Assembly (NCBI GenBank): GCA_022702545.1
Contig: JAHRBC010000008.1
Span: 310,001 to 374,000 of the forward strand
Reading direction: 5' to 3'
From: Phycomyces nitens
Lineage: Eukaryota; Mucoromycota; Mucoromycetes; Mucorales; Phycomycetaceae
Length of the DNA stretch: 64,000 nucleotides
Shown: positions 48,701 through 59,820 of the stretch, one piece after another
How positions within the stretch are numbered: the stretch's first letter is position 1
Layout of the letters: each line of letters starts with the position of its first letter
Translations under genes and position numbers: made by a program
The notes under the pieces: generated by a model
Told to the model about the DNA's origin: nothing
The model's database searches: none
What the model saw: only the letters and a program-made list of their open reading frames with translations

Positions 48701-51567
48701 CATAGACATGAAGCTTTGAACGGCGCCGATGATAATCTGAGCGCTTTCTGCCTTGAATAATACCACAATTTGTATTTAGCATAAAGTTCAGACCAAGTGG
48801 CTTCAAACATCTAAAAAGAACAGTGTTGTAAGTTTACAGGACATGCTTATGATTGACAATGGGTTACGTACGGCAAGTTTTGCTCCCAGTCTTGATCTTC
48901 AAATTTGATACCAAATGGCTCATCTGAATCCTCTTCGACATCAAGATAGTTGATATCTTCCTCTGAATTTGGAAACATGATTTGCTCCACAGTAGGAAAG
49001 GGCTTTGATACAGAAATATACAGTCGACTAGTTAGCCTAGTTTTTCTTCTTCTTCTTTTGGGTTAAAAGTTTCATACGTTTGATATTGTGCCTTCTCTAT
49101 CCAGGCAACAGATAACGGTAGTACTTCCAAGAGATTCGAGTAGGTTGGTAGATCTTGTAAGAGACAGCCGATCCCATTTTGTCAGCAGAGAACAGAATCT
49201 GTCCCAAACGGCATCTAATGATCCAAGATGTCAGGCAAGGCGTATAGCATTTCCCACACTCCAATAAGCTTACTAGGACTCAACTCGACATCCTTTGTGG
49301 GTGGTGGTGCCTCGGCATCAAACTCATCCACCTCGCTATCATCCTCATACTCTGTCTTTGATATCTGAAGTGCTTCAAACAAGATCAGTAGCTGGGCATT
49401 TCCAAAACTACGAGCAACCATCCAAAGCGACGGTAGGCACAGAGGAAGCAGAGGAAGAACGGTATAGAAAGGAAGAGCAAGAATTAGCTCGGCCACTTGG
49501 TCAGCTGGGAAATCATCCAGCAGCCTGTCTCGAAGACCGAATCGCAAGAGGTTCACAACAATCGAAGCAAAAAAGACGATCCAGATAATATAGTGATAAA
49601 ACACATTCATCAGTTTCTTGGCCTCATTGGCAATGACGGTCTGTGGACGTTCTTGTGCTAATGCTGCCCGCATATTCTTCTCAAGAGGGGTCTCTAGAAG
49701 AAGAAACTGATGGCGACCTCGTGCTCGCAAGTACTCTTCCATCAGTCCAGCTGGAGGAGGGATTCCAAAAAATGATGGTTTGAAAGCCTGGTCTTGGGCA
49801 AGGTAGTATTCTCTTGTCTGAAGATCAAAGCTTGTTGAGTTTTCCTTGTCGATATCTTCATTTGGTTTAGAGGTAGATTCTGGATTGTCTTGTGCAGGAT
49901 AAGGCTTGTGGATGTACTTCATTCTGCCAGGTGCGACATCTCCATAAAGCATCTCCACAACGTCGCCCTCTACCAAAAGATTGACCGGAAATGTGCGTAC
50001 TACACCATCCCGAACAACTTTGGCGACAGACATTGAAGGTATAAAGGGAATTTTGGTATCCTTTGATGTCAAGCAATAACACGGTTTCTTTAGTACCCAC
50101 TAGATCAGAATGTGATACCGTTACCTGAACCATGTTCATTCCACTTCTTTCCAAAGCAGATATAATCGTTGCTGCTCGATCAGTCATTTCACAATCCGTA
50201 AGATGCTGTTCTCGGCGACAGATATACCAATTCCACCCAGACATTGCCAGAATTAAGATTGCTTCTACCAATGCCCCCGTAACGCGATACTGGTAAGGAT
50301 CTCCCTTGATGTGTCCAGTAATATAAAATGCCAGGAGTGCAACGGCAGTAAAGATGGACATGATCATTTCTGGTCGAACTACCCAAGACCAAATATCTGA
50401 AGAGCAACATATTTTATTAAGAAAGATATATTATGCTATCAAGACTCTTACCAGCACCCATTGAGATCCGGCTTCTCTTTTCATCAATGATATGGTTTGC
50501 AATATAAAGTAGTTTTCTACACAGACAACCACACCTTTAATCACTGCAAGCATCTTCATCTTTTTTCTTTTATTTATATTGTTATGTATCACACACCTCA
50601 GGGCAGCATCACTCGACAAACCTGGATCCCGGTTAGATTGGAAGCTCTCTCTTCTACTCCACGAATGCGTATGGAGATCAGTCTGCAAAAGACCCTGCAT
50701 CTTTCGCTTTGTTCTTCTTCGCATTGACCGATCTCTGTGGACATGATCGTGTGCAATATCCTCATCACTGGGTTGGTAGTTTCCATTACTCTGCTGTCTC
50801 ATCCTTTCCTGATCCCAACTCGGCATCTCATCCATCAGATCCTCTTGTTCGTCTGTATAGACCGTCACTCCCTTTCCCTTTCTATCTCTTCTGGCATGCC
50901 GATCCTTTGGATCTCGTTGTCTTCTTCGATGATGCCGACGATGACGGTGGTGATGGTGGTAATCTTCATCCTCTTTGTCTGATCCAGATGGGGTTTCGAC
51001 AGCAGATCTGCTGCTTCCCTCGGCATCATCGCGCGTATTATCAATCGACTGGTCCAAATTCATCTGTGTGCTTCGACGACGACGGTGCTGCCCTGATGGA
51101 GATCCAGTTTCAGGAATATGCCTGACAGGCACATAGCTGTAAGTATAATCACTCTCTGATTCATCGTCGCCCGTACGCAACAGACGAGCAGCCCTGCTTT
51201 TCTCCAGCCGCCGCGGAAGAGATCCTCCATGGTCGATAACAACCTGGGCAGACACACTTGAGCTAGATGAATCAGAGCTTCTTCGACTGATACGTCGAGA
51301 TACACTTTCGGCATCGCTTTGAGTATTCGGGTCATCTTTTGGATCAGGTTCTGAGATGTCTAGTAGAAAGTATGTCGTGTTGTCTTGTGTCAGGGGTTCT
51401 GAAATGGCATCAATGCTGTCATTATGAGATTCCTTTGCCAGAGACTCTGCCATTGAAGGGTTTGCGTTCAATGGGGTCTGAGATGAGACTGAAATAGCAG
51501 AGGAATTCGAGGTTGATGCTGGGGAGAATTGAGCGTCAGAGGCAGGATTGGTTAAACCACCGGCCAT
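45773..51567 (-). CDS. TMEM94-like P-type ATPase (ER magnesium transporter type)
   Basis: Twenty exons: 51567-50597, 50516-50452, 50396-50125, 50060-49274, 49214-49078, 49002-48872, 48810-48677, 48619-48428, 48369-48272, 48222-47983, 47920-47711, 47648-47564, 47502-47195, 47115-46909, 46806-46620, 46572-46473, 46423-46278, 46209-46116, 46053-45855, 45796-45773; about 1528 residues. The first 320 residues are disordered and charged, with His/Arg runs. Then come an actuator region (LLVEGDVVEMLYGD), membrane segments, a degenerate phosphorylation motif CLDREGTIS (Asp about 737; DKTGT in active pumps), EKCSDYWDG, AYAYRPI, and the hinge PRGIDQIRPHLEDVDDIP...VCCIGNALNVKN in place of GDGxNDx. The end KLEFSTKLGMHSPL is characteristic of TMEM94. 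Human TMEM94 has been assigned ER Mg2+ uptake; transport here is inferred. Intron 10 is GC-AG. Confidence 0.9.
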
Positions 51568-52549
51568 GAGGTGATTTTGGCGTCAATAACAGATGAGATG
51601 GTTGTGTTCGGAGTGATGTTTAACAAAAAACAGGAATCAAAAATGCCGTCTTTTAGGATGCGGTGTGACTGCCAAAGACAAAGGGATCTTGTTTTAAAAA
51701 AATAATAATGTAGTTTGGCACAAAAAAGTGTCTACAAGAAGCTGTCAATTGAAAACTGAATGAATTGATAAGAGTCTGGTGCAGAGTGTCGTTGTTATGG
51801 CCCATAAAGAAGTTGTTTAAAGACTGGTAAATTTTATTTATTTTTAATATATGTATATATATAAAAACAGTACAATTGTTGTAATATCTTTATTATTATT
51901 TGTATTATGCCAAATGACATTGTTAAAGACTGGCCAATGCGTCAAATATTGGCATTGTGCCAGCAAGAGAAATCGAGAAAGTTGGCAGTACAATCTTTGC
52001 AGAATCAGTAAAGGGCGCTTATCCTGTCATGGTAAAATCCTGATCAGCCCATGATTTGTATCACTCTCCCTTATTTCTAGACTCTGTATCACCAAGGCTG
52101 TGTTGAAACCCAAACTCCCAGCCTCGGGTTGATTTCCACTCTCTGTCTATCAGGGAAACAAAGAAAGGATGATAGAAATAGAGATTTATGAGAGATTGGA
52201 TACTGTTGGAGATTGCCATAAAGGACAAGTATACAAATGGTCTTTATCTTTCAGCACAAAAAGCATGTTTATAGATAGAGTTGATATCAGGCGGCAAGTA
52301 ATGTTATAAATAAAAATAATATATAGTATGTGGATATAGATCAATAGATAGACATTAAAAGCAAGAATAACATTAATTTCTATTTTGCAAGTGTACAAAA
52401 AGCCAATATTAAAAAAAAATACCTTCTCTTCTTCTTTCTTTCTCTTTAAAAAATAATCACTTGTAATTTCCAGCTGTACACTATTCTTTTAACCGTTTCG
52501 CACGACCTCTTTAAATACCCATATTAAAAAAACAGAAACAGAAACAGAA
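51568..52549. other. Divergent promoter region, TMEM94-like / PTC7
   Basis: No gene. A TTTAAATA element lies about 40 bp before the PTC7 start. AT-rich tracts elsewhere. Confidence 0.5.
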
Positions 52550-52936
52550 ATGTTTACCTTTCAACAAATACACAATGTCTCATTACGATCGTCTTCATTT
52601 GCACGTCCTCTCATTCGCCACATACATCTCTCTCTCTGTCGACGATCAGAGGCAGTCCTGTCTCGACAAGAGAAGATCCCCTCAAACCTAAGCATGATTG
52701 ACTTTTTTGATCCTGCACTATCAACCACTCCTCGTCCTTTTACTCTACACCATGGCGTATCGGGTTATGCAAAACGGGGAAAGTCAATCAATTCTACAAT
52801 CACCACAGAACAAGACGAATCTGCCTATTCAAGTCTACAATTCGGAGACGATGCTTATTTCAAACGACATGACGCATTGGGTGTGGCAGATGGTGTGGGT
52901 GGTTGGCGGAATCGCAAGGGTTAGTTAGTATACACA

Positions 52937-52968
<32 letters not shown>

Positions 52969-54005
52969 AATACTTGAAATAACCATATATCCCTCATCTC
53001 TCCAGGCGCAAACCCTGCACTCTATTCTCGTAAAATAATGCATTATTGTCAACTAGAGATTGGCCGTGCAAGAAACATTCAGCCATTTGGCACTGACGAA
53101 CAAATAAGCCCAGTAGATGTGATGAGCAAAGCCTACCAACTAACAACCCAGGACACAATAACAGAGGTAAGGACAATCACTTTCCACAATGCAATCAAAA
53201 AATAAAAATAAAAATAAAGGGTTTCACCAATGTTAACCCAAATATTATTTATGTACATCTTGTGGGGTGATCTTTTCAGGGTATCGTCGGATCAACTACC
53301 GCTTGTATTGTCCTCTTGTGCCAAAATGAACTTCGAGTGGCCAATATTGGTGATTGTGGGGTGTCAGTCATTCGCCGAGACAATTTCATATTTCGATCAG
53401 AGGAACAGCAGCACTCCTTCAACTTTCCCTATCAGCTCGGTACTTCTTCATGCGACACACCAGCAGACGCACAGGTTAGATGGCTTATGCAGTTTATTCT
53501 AATACAATCTTTATTTATCAGTAATTCAATAGCAATTTAGTGTGAAAGTGGAAGAGGGCGATATCATTATCCTGGGATCCGATGGTCTGTTTGATAACCT
53601 TTATGACGAAGAAATCCTAGAAGAAGTCCATAGGTGCATGGGCAGACCGATCATTAAATATGATGAATTTGGAGATATTGAAGACTCTTCGTACGACGAC
53701 TCTGATTCTGATGATCTGGCGATAAAACCCTTGGATCCCATAGACGCCGATCCTCAGGCCATTTCAGATGCGCTTGCCATGAGAGCCAAACAGGTCAGTG
53801 AAGACCTCGACAATCCAACCTCGCCATTTCAGGTCAGAGCCATGCACGAGGGATTGTACTATCAGGTAAGCTCAATAAGAGAGACAGAGACTTGGAGTGT
53901 CGGTACTGAGGCTGTGTATAGGGTGGAAAGGCAGACGATATTACTGTGCTTGTGGCAGTAGTCAATCTCTCCAGCCAGAGCATGGATAATACTCTTGAGG
54001 ATTAA
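52550..54005 (+). CDS. PTC7: Mitochondrial PP2C-type phosphatase, Ptc7-like
   Basis: Five exons: 52550-52919, 53006-53166, 53280-53474, 53533-53865, 53922-54005; 380 residues. The Arg/Ser-rich N-terminus (MFTFQQIHNVSLRSSSFARP, then RRSEAVLSR) fits a mitochondrial targeting sequence. PP2C metal-binding motifs are intact: LGVADGVGGW, GSTTACIVLL, VANIGDCGVSVIRR, ILGSDGLFDN and GGKADDITVLVA. Yeast Ptc7 dephosphorylates Coq7 and supports coenzyme Q synthesis; the same target is inferred. An acidic insert (SSYDDSDSDD) between the last two motifs is unusual. Intron 1 holds a long (AT)n run. Confidence 0.94.
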
Positions 54006-56314
54006 GTGGCAAGACTTCTTTACATACATTTCTTCTTTTATTTTCTTTTTTGCATTTCATCTTCATTACACTGCTTGCTTCTGGGCACATAGTTTATATA
54101 TTCTCCCAATTCATCTTCATCCTTGCTCTGTACATCCATGACCCATTCATTCATACCAAACTCATCTCAATCGCATGATTTAAATACATTTATTTCAAAA
54201 AATATATCTTGGCCAGCCAAAAAGAAGAGCCTCTGGACATTTAGATGAAAGAGATTAAGCCAGATAAGGACACGTGGGAAAATTAAAAGCAGGCTCAAAT
54301 GTAGCACACACCACAATAGTGCACTTGGATCCACACCAAGAGTTTAATTTAACCATTAATGGGTCCACACTCTAAAGATTATCAAGATTCAGATGGACAT
54401 GGTAACTGCCTAGAGCCCCCAATTGCCAATCTCAAATGGCACAACATTGGTAGTGTCTCTGGATATTTGTCTAGAAATAGTCTTGGCCTGTCAAACCACA
54501 GACATATGCTGGGTACCCTTTTGACATCACTGACCCATCTTTCGACACATAAAGTTGTATTTGGTCTAGATGGTTTAAAGGCTCATTGATAATCTTCTCA
54601 TCATAGCTATATATAGGTTTCAATCTGTATAGATTTGTTTGACAACGCAAGATATCCTTGGTATTGTTTTTTCTTTCTTTCTTTAAATAAAAAAATGCGG
54701 GCAACAATCAGACCTTCCGATATAAATATTTGTATGTTGTTGTTTTTTATTTAGGCACAGTGTCTATAATGGCAATAATCCCTTGATATCGGATCAGACT
54801 GACAGTTATATATATATGAGGGTTTTTAAGAGACATTCCTAAAAGTTTATTCATTGCCAAACATATTTTATTTCGAGTATGATGAGCATTGTCTATTCGA
54901 GTGTTTGCATTTATTACATTTATTGCAGGCTTAATGCTTTATGACCAAGCCTTTAGTCGTGTTTTCAGACTTGCAACAGAAACTAGAGACACCAATAGAC
55001 CATTTCAAGTATAAAGAATCAATGGATACCAAGACCACTGCATCATTAGACTAGTCTTACCCTAAACTATTGGCATTTGCCCAAACAACTAGATTCTTGT
55101 GGGCTATCAAACCACCTCTATTGTTTCATCCCACATCATGCACATATGTTTGCAATAATTAAGATTCGTTTCTACTGGTCTTGATAGTAGGACAAGAATA
55201 AAATTGAAGACGTGGATCTTTTACGACTGTATATTGGCATGATGAGTTTAACCATAAAATTATAAGCCTAATTTGTTGCACTATGTCCAGTTTATTATTC
55301 TTGCGCATAAAGACACTATTTTTTTTGAGATTATCTTATTTAATCATCTTGAGATTGGTCTTGGTGCTTGGAGTCTTTCTCTGTGGATCCATGATGGCTT
55401 TGGTTCTTTATAAATACTTGTATTATCCTTTTATTGATCAGGGATTTCTTGATCCAAATATAAAAATATAGCGATGTTTGATTTACAAAATGATTTTTTA
55501 CAGGGATTAAGATACAATAGAATATTCCACAAGATCGCATGAGTTTGTATATATAGCTATTACCTATCATTGCAATCTTGTGGGAAATACATGTAGAGAT
55601 CTTTGTTTGTATTGCGTCATACTAACCATATACCTAAGGTGCTTTTGGATATCTTCCTTTGATGAATCGTATTAGATTCTCGATTGTACACAAATCCATC
55701 TACTTTTCTTTTCTTTTTTTTGGCAAAATCAAGATATCTATTCAATGTAGGATAGCCACCTTTAAATTTTTCGCATATTTTTATATACTTGGTTACTATT
55801 TGTTCAGAGTCTCAGCTGTTTCAGCATTGTCTGTTGAATCAACCTCGACGCATGTTACTATCCAATATATTTCAAATGTCCTCAATTGGACTCAAGAATA
55901 TAGCAGGTTCAAACTTTCAAACTTTCATCTTTATATTGCAACGTTTTGTGATGCGAAAAAGAAAGATGAAAGCAATTATATCTAAAGTATTGTAGAAAAT
56001 CAACTCAATGATTATGTGAACCTGTATATTAAATAAATAGTTTTGGCTTATTTGGATATCGAATACATCTTTCTACCAGCAAATAACCAGTTGAATTATA
56101 TCAGTATAGACATTAGTGAAAAGATGATTTATTGCATTTACTTTTTTGTTTAATCTTGCTTGAATCTTTATTTTATTCTCTTGTTGCTGATACAGATATA
56201 CCTGATATATTCTTTATTATTATTATTATTATTATTTTCTCTATTCTCCTAATAATATCTTTTTTTTTATCCTTGGTTTTTGGTTGCCGGCAGGATATTG
56301 ATTCGGTAAATTGG
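54006..56314. other. Gene-poor spacer
   Basis: AT-rich, with no motif-bearing ORF. An (ATT)n run is at 56213-56236. The open stretch 55283-55471 encodes one hydrophobic segment but has no other support. Confidence 0.5.
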
Positions 56315-56617
56315 GTACATTAAAGTAATCTCTATTGGAATCTACAACATTAGAGCCAAAGGCTTTTCTTCTGTATTTAAAATACAATAGAAAGAGTAAA
56401 AACAGCAGCAGCAGAGGAATAAAGAAAGAAAAAGAGATTTAGATTAGCATGAGATTTAGTGATTAGCTCTACAGATGTAAAGAATCTATTATCTTGAGTG
56501 ATGGGCACATCATTTTGGTAAAAAAAAATACCCAGCAGACACTATAGACAATATTACCATAAAAGGCAAGCAAAGAGTTGCACGTATTTCTTAATTTTCT
56601 ATATACCAGTAATACTG

Positions 56618-56825
56618 GTGTATGACTCGGTTGGTTGAGGCGTTGGATTTTCAATGTACAGGTCGGGGGTTCGAACCTCGGGCTTGGAAATTGGAGAAAA
56701 GACGCTTTCGCCGACTGGGTTATATACTGGGGCAGTACCTGGGACTTTGGCTAAGTCTCAGCTTGGACTTCAGTGGCCGCGGGGATTCCAATCTACCAAG
56801 CTTAGCTTGGTAGAGTACTGTTGCA
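56618..56825 (+). mobile_element. tRNA-derived SINE-like sequence (left arm)
   Basis: GGTTGGTTGAGGCGTTGGA resembles pol III box A and the D arm of class II (Ser/Leu-type) tRNAs, and GGGGGTTCGAACCTC is a good box B, about 35 bp apart. The anticodon and acceptor stems do not pair, so it is no functional tRNA. A body of about 130 bp follows, ending in a hairpin (CTACCAAGCT/AGCTTGGTAG) and a T-rich tail. Confidence 0.75.
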
Positions 56826-57435
56826 TTTTTTTTATTTTATTTTTTGTCGTTTTGTCAATAAACAGCTCTCATAGTATTCCCATTTCCCATGAAATACTAA
56901 AAAATCTAAATACCTTACTATAAATTGGGTTTACAAAGACCACCGCTTGGTTTTGCAAAAAAGGTGCCACTAGTCTTTTCAAAACAGCTATTTGGCACCA
57001 TGAGCACCATACAAATATTGTTTGGATAAAATACTAGAACCGATTAAAGAAAAAGAGGAGGGGGTTCAATAACATATTTTCAAAATATTAATTGTCAATA
57101 AATAAAACTTAGAAAATAAAAATCAATGAAACCCCCTAATAAATAAATTCGAACAATTAAAAAAAAAATTAAAAAAAATTAAAAAATAGTAGTAGTCTAC
57201 TAAGCTCTCCTTCTTAGTAGACTGGAATCTTTGAGGCCACCAAAGTGTCAGACATTTATGATGGCTGAGTAGGTTTAGAAAAGATATAAAAGAGGACAAT
57301 ATTTCATTGAATAAAAAGAATCTATCATTCTATCCTCGTTTACGATTCCCAGTCGATTTGACCAATATTGGTTGTATTATAGCATTGGAAGAACAACCCA
57401 AATCCAAAACGACAAATAAAAATAAAAATTAAAAA

Positions 57436-57646
57436 AATGCAACAGTACTCTACCAAGCTAAGCTTGGTAGATTGGAATCTACGCGGCTACTGAAGTCCAA
57501 GCTGAGACTTGGCCAAAGTCTCAGGTACTGCCCCAGTGTCCTACCCAGTCGGAACACCCGTCTTCATTTTTTCAATTTCCATGACCGGGATTCGAACACC
57601 CGACCTGTACTATTGAAATCCAACGCGTCAACCCGCCGAGTCGTAC
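57436..57646 (-). mobile_element. tRNA-derived SINE-like sequence (right arm)
   Basis: Reverse-complement partner of 56618-56825. Box B reads GGGATTCGAACACCC... on the plus strand, that is a mutated GGTTCGAATCC type; box A is also altered (GGCGGGTTGACGCGTTGGA on the minus strand). The terminal hairpin is intact. Confidence 0.75.
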
Positions 57647-57935
57647 ACCAGTATTACCAGTATATAGAAAATTAAGAAATACGTGCAACTCTTTGCTTGC
57701 CTTTTATGGTAATAATGTCTATAGTGTCTGCCCTGCACTTTCTATTAAAATATTGAGCCGCCCACTCAAGATAATAGGTTCTTTACATCTGTAGCTAATC
57801 ACCAAGTCTCATACTAATCCAATCCGCTCTTTTCTTTTTCTGCTGCTACCTCTACTGCATTTTATGTATTTCAAAAAAAAAAAACAGTCTTTGGTTATAG
57901 TTTAGTAGATTCCAATTGGGATTACTTTTTTATAC

Positions 57936-59026
57936 ACACTCTATTTGATCAACATCCTGCCATCAACAGACGCGCAACAAATCTTGGGCTGTCACCAATA
58001 AAAAAAAGAATACTAAAATATTTCTTGCATTGGCTAATGTACAAAAAGAAAGGAAACAATACCCTTGCGACCATTTGTCACTCTTGTTTTCTCTATAAAA
58101 ACCATTTGCAATCTTGAATCTAGTATCAGCTTTGTTGATTCTGTTCATTCAAACCAAGGGCAAAATTATATAAAAAAAAAGATGATATTGAAAGTGAGCA
58201 AAAAGATAACAAGATAATATAAACCTGGATTTGTACCTGACAGCATGTTGGATATATATTATACTTGGAATATATATCCCAACGTATGGATGAAATCCTC
58301 ATGAAAATTGGAGACAGAATCATAATTTTATCTATCAGGCGTGCAAGGCTTTTTCGTAAGATAGATGTACAAGAGGAAGAAGCTCACTAGACACTCTAAG
58401 TTACCATTGAATAAATATATTTGCTGGTTTCAATACATTAGCTTTGGCCTAACGTTAATGAAATCTTTCAAAGTGATACTGGGTGTTCTGATCACCGTAT
58501 TTTACCCATTAAAACCTAGACCAAGAGTAATTTACTCCTGTTAAATATCTGTAAATATGTTCACTGAATTTCCATCCTTTACTTACTTTAACTCTACCTG
58601 CAACTCTTTACAAGTAAATACCAATAGTGAATAAAAGAAAAGCTTTGAATAATTCATAAGTTATATAATCTATATCGGCTGCTTAAATATACTTTCAAGA
58701 AGCTATTTCAACGATATTCCGAGAGATAGTTAAAATGGTGAATAAACATATCTTATGTACATAATCTATTTGTAAGGTGGTTGTTGACTTGCAGATATAA
58801 TAGTCGGTCATATAGGTTTATCAATTGTGAAAAGAAAAGACACGTTTTAATCACCATAACTGAAAGCAATGTATTTGTTGGTATTGGAAACAAAAAAAAA
58901 TGATTTATTTCAAGGAGATTTTTATCATGATTTGCTATTTTGACGATGTCTAGTGTACAGAGAGGATGATTTTTGGGGTTGTCTATTTTACAATTTTTAC
59001 AGGATATATACAGATATTGAATTGGC
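57936..59026. other. Spacer without supported genes
   Basis: AT-rich sequence with only short motif-less ORFs on both strands. Confidence 0.5.
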
Positions 59027-59380
59027 TTATGATGAGCGATAGGCAGCTGGGCGAATGCAGACAGTGACCGAGGGGTGATCAAAGATAAGTGCATCGAGAG
59101 CCATGGATTTTTCAGATGCTTGAAAGTGCTCGTCATCAGAAAAGTCTGAAAGATAGGAGTCATTGGAAATCGTCGATGAAGATGAGATCAAAGAAGGTGG
59201 GACTGTGTTTTGTACTTTGCTGCAGCTAAAGGCTTTCTTGACTGAAGTGAGACTTTTGATGCATTGGTCCATTGAAGATGTGAATGAAGAACGGGATTTG
59301 GTGGTTGTGTTGGAAGTCTTTTGGGATTGGCGACGCTGGAACTTTGAGAGGATGCGCTTTTGGATAAAGAAGATTTGCAT
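59027..59380 (-). CDS. Small single-exon protein, unknown
   Basis: I read an intronless ORF of 117 residues beginning MQIFFIQKRILSKFQRR. It is basic at the N-terminus, Ser/Thr-rich in the middle (SLISSSSTISNDSYLSDFSD), and ends MALDALIFDHPSVTVC...AAYRSS. The frame is open for 42 codons further upstream, but a TATATAAA box (59448-59441 on this strand) lies about 60 bp before the chosen ATG, so the longer start is unlikely. Composition and the promoter element argue for a real gene; I know no family. Repeat R2 copy 2 begins 145 bp upstream. Confidence 0.5.
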   Translation of the reverse strand: MQIFFIQKRILSKFQRRQSQKTSNTTTKSRSSFTSSMDQCIKSLTSVKKAFSCSKVQNTVPPSLISSSSTISNDSYLSDFSDDEHFQASEKSMALDALIFDHPSVTVCIRPAAYRSS

Positions 59381-59440
59381 TTTAGAGTGTGAAGATATGA
59401 AGATGTGCAATATTAAAGGAAAGTGCAAAAATGTCGAGAC

Positions 59441-59448
59441 TTTATATA
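59441..59448 (-). promoter_or_regulatory. TATA box of the small ORF at 59027-59380
   Basis: TATATAAA on the minus strand, about 60 bp before the ATG at 59380. Confidence 0.45.
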
Positions 59449-59524
59449 CTAGCCAGAAAGGCCCGTGCATTTGGGTGGAATCAAGGGTTTCATGCTTCTT
59501 CTTCACTTTATTGCCATTTTTAGG

Positions 59525-59820
59525 TGTGGTGATCCAGCCTTATTAATGTATATTTTACATATAGATAAGCTATAAGTACAGATTAGCTGAGAGCTAATAA
59601 GGTATGATAAAGGAATTATAGCAATGCATCAGAATAATAGTAACATGGATGTTAAGCTCAGAACCTTACTCCATCCAATATCTTAATGTGGTGAAAGACC
59701 CCACGTATCAGGAAGTCCAAGATCTTGTGCAACAGCACATTGAAAGAGTAGATAAAGAGCGGCACATTTTGTATCTTAATAAAGACAAGCTTATATACAG
59801 TCTCAAAGTATTTACTTACT
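59525..59820 (+). repeat. Dispersed repeat R2, copy 2 (296 bp)
   Basis: Partner of 5454-5749, same orientation and length. Here the reading frame is open (MLSSEPYSIQYLNVVKDPT, then QEVQDLVQQHIERVDKERH and NKDKLIYSLK) and ends soon after the repeat. Confidence 0.85.

Larger units (their letters stand above)
56315..57935. repeat. Large inverted repeat carrying tRNA-derived sequence
   Basis: The left arm (56315 to about 56850) and right arm (about 57412-57935) are reverse complements over about 520 bp, at roughly 80-85% identity by eye; the spacer is about 560 bp. Arms contain a CAGCAGCAG/CTGCTGCT block, a unique segment, then the SINE-like sequence, and end inward in T-rich/A-rich tracts. The spacer includes an R1 3'-end fragment (56855-56905) and a further hairpin at 57191-57222 (AGTCTACTAAG/CTTAGTAGACT). 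Either a segment bearing a SINE was duplicated in inverted orientation or this is a foldback-type element. Confidence 0.85.

Noticed and set aside
55283..55985. Membrane-protein-like ORFs in the spacer
   Set aside because: Phe/Leu-rich translations of AT-rich DNA, with no family motif or splice context.
56618..56692. A functional tRNA gene
   Set aside because: Boxes A and B are good, but the anticodon and acceptor stems do not pair and the sequence continues as a repeat body; it is SINE-like.
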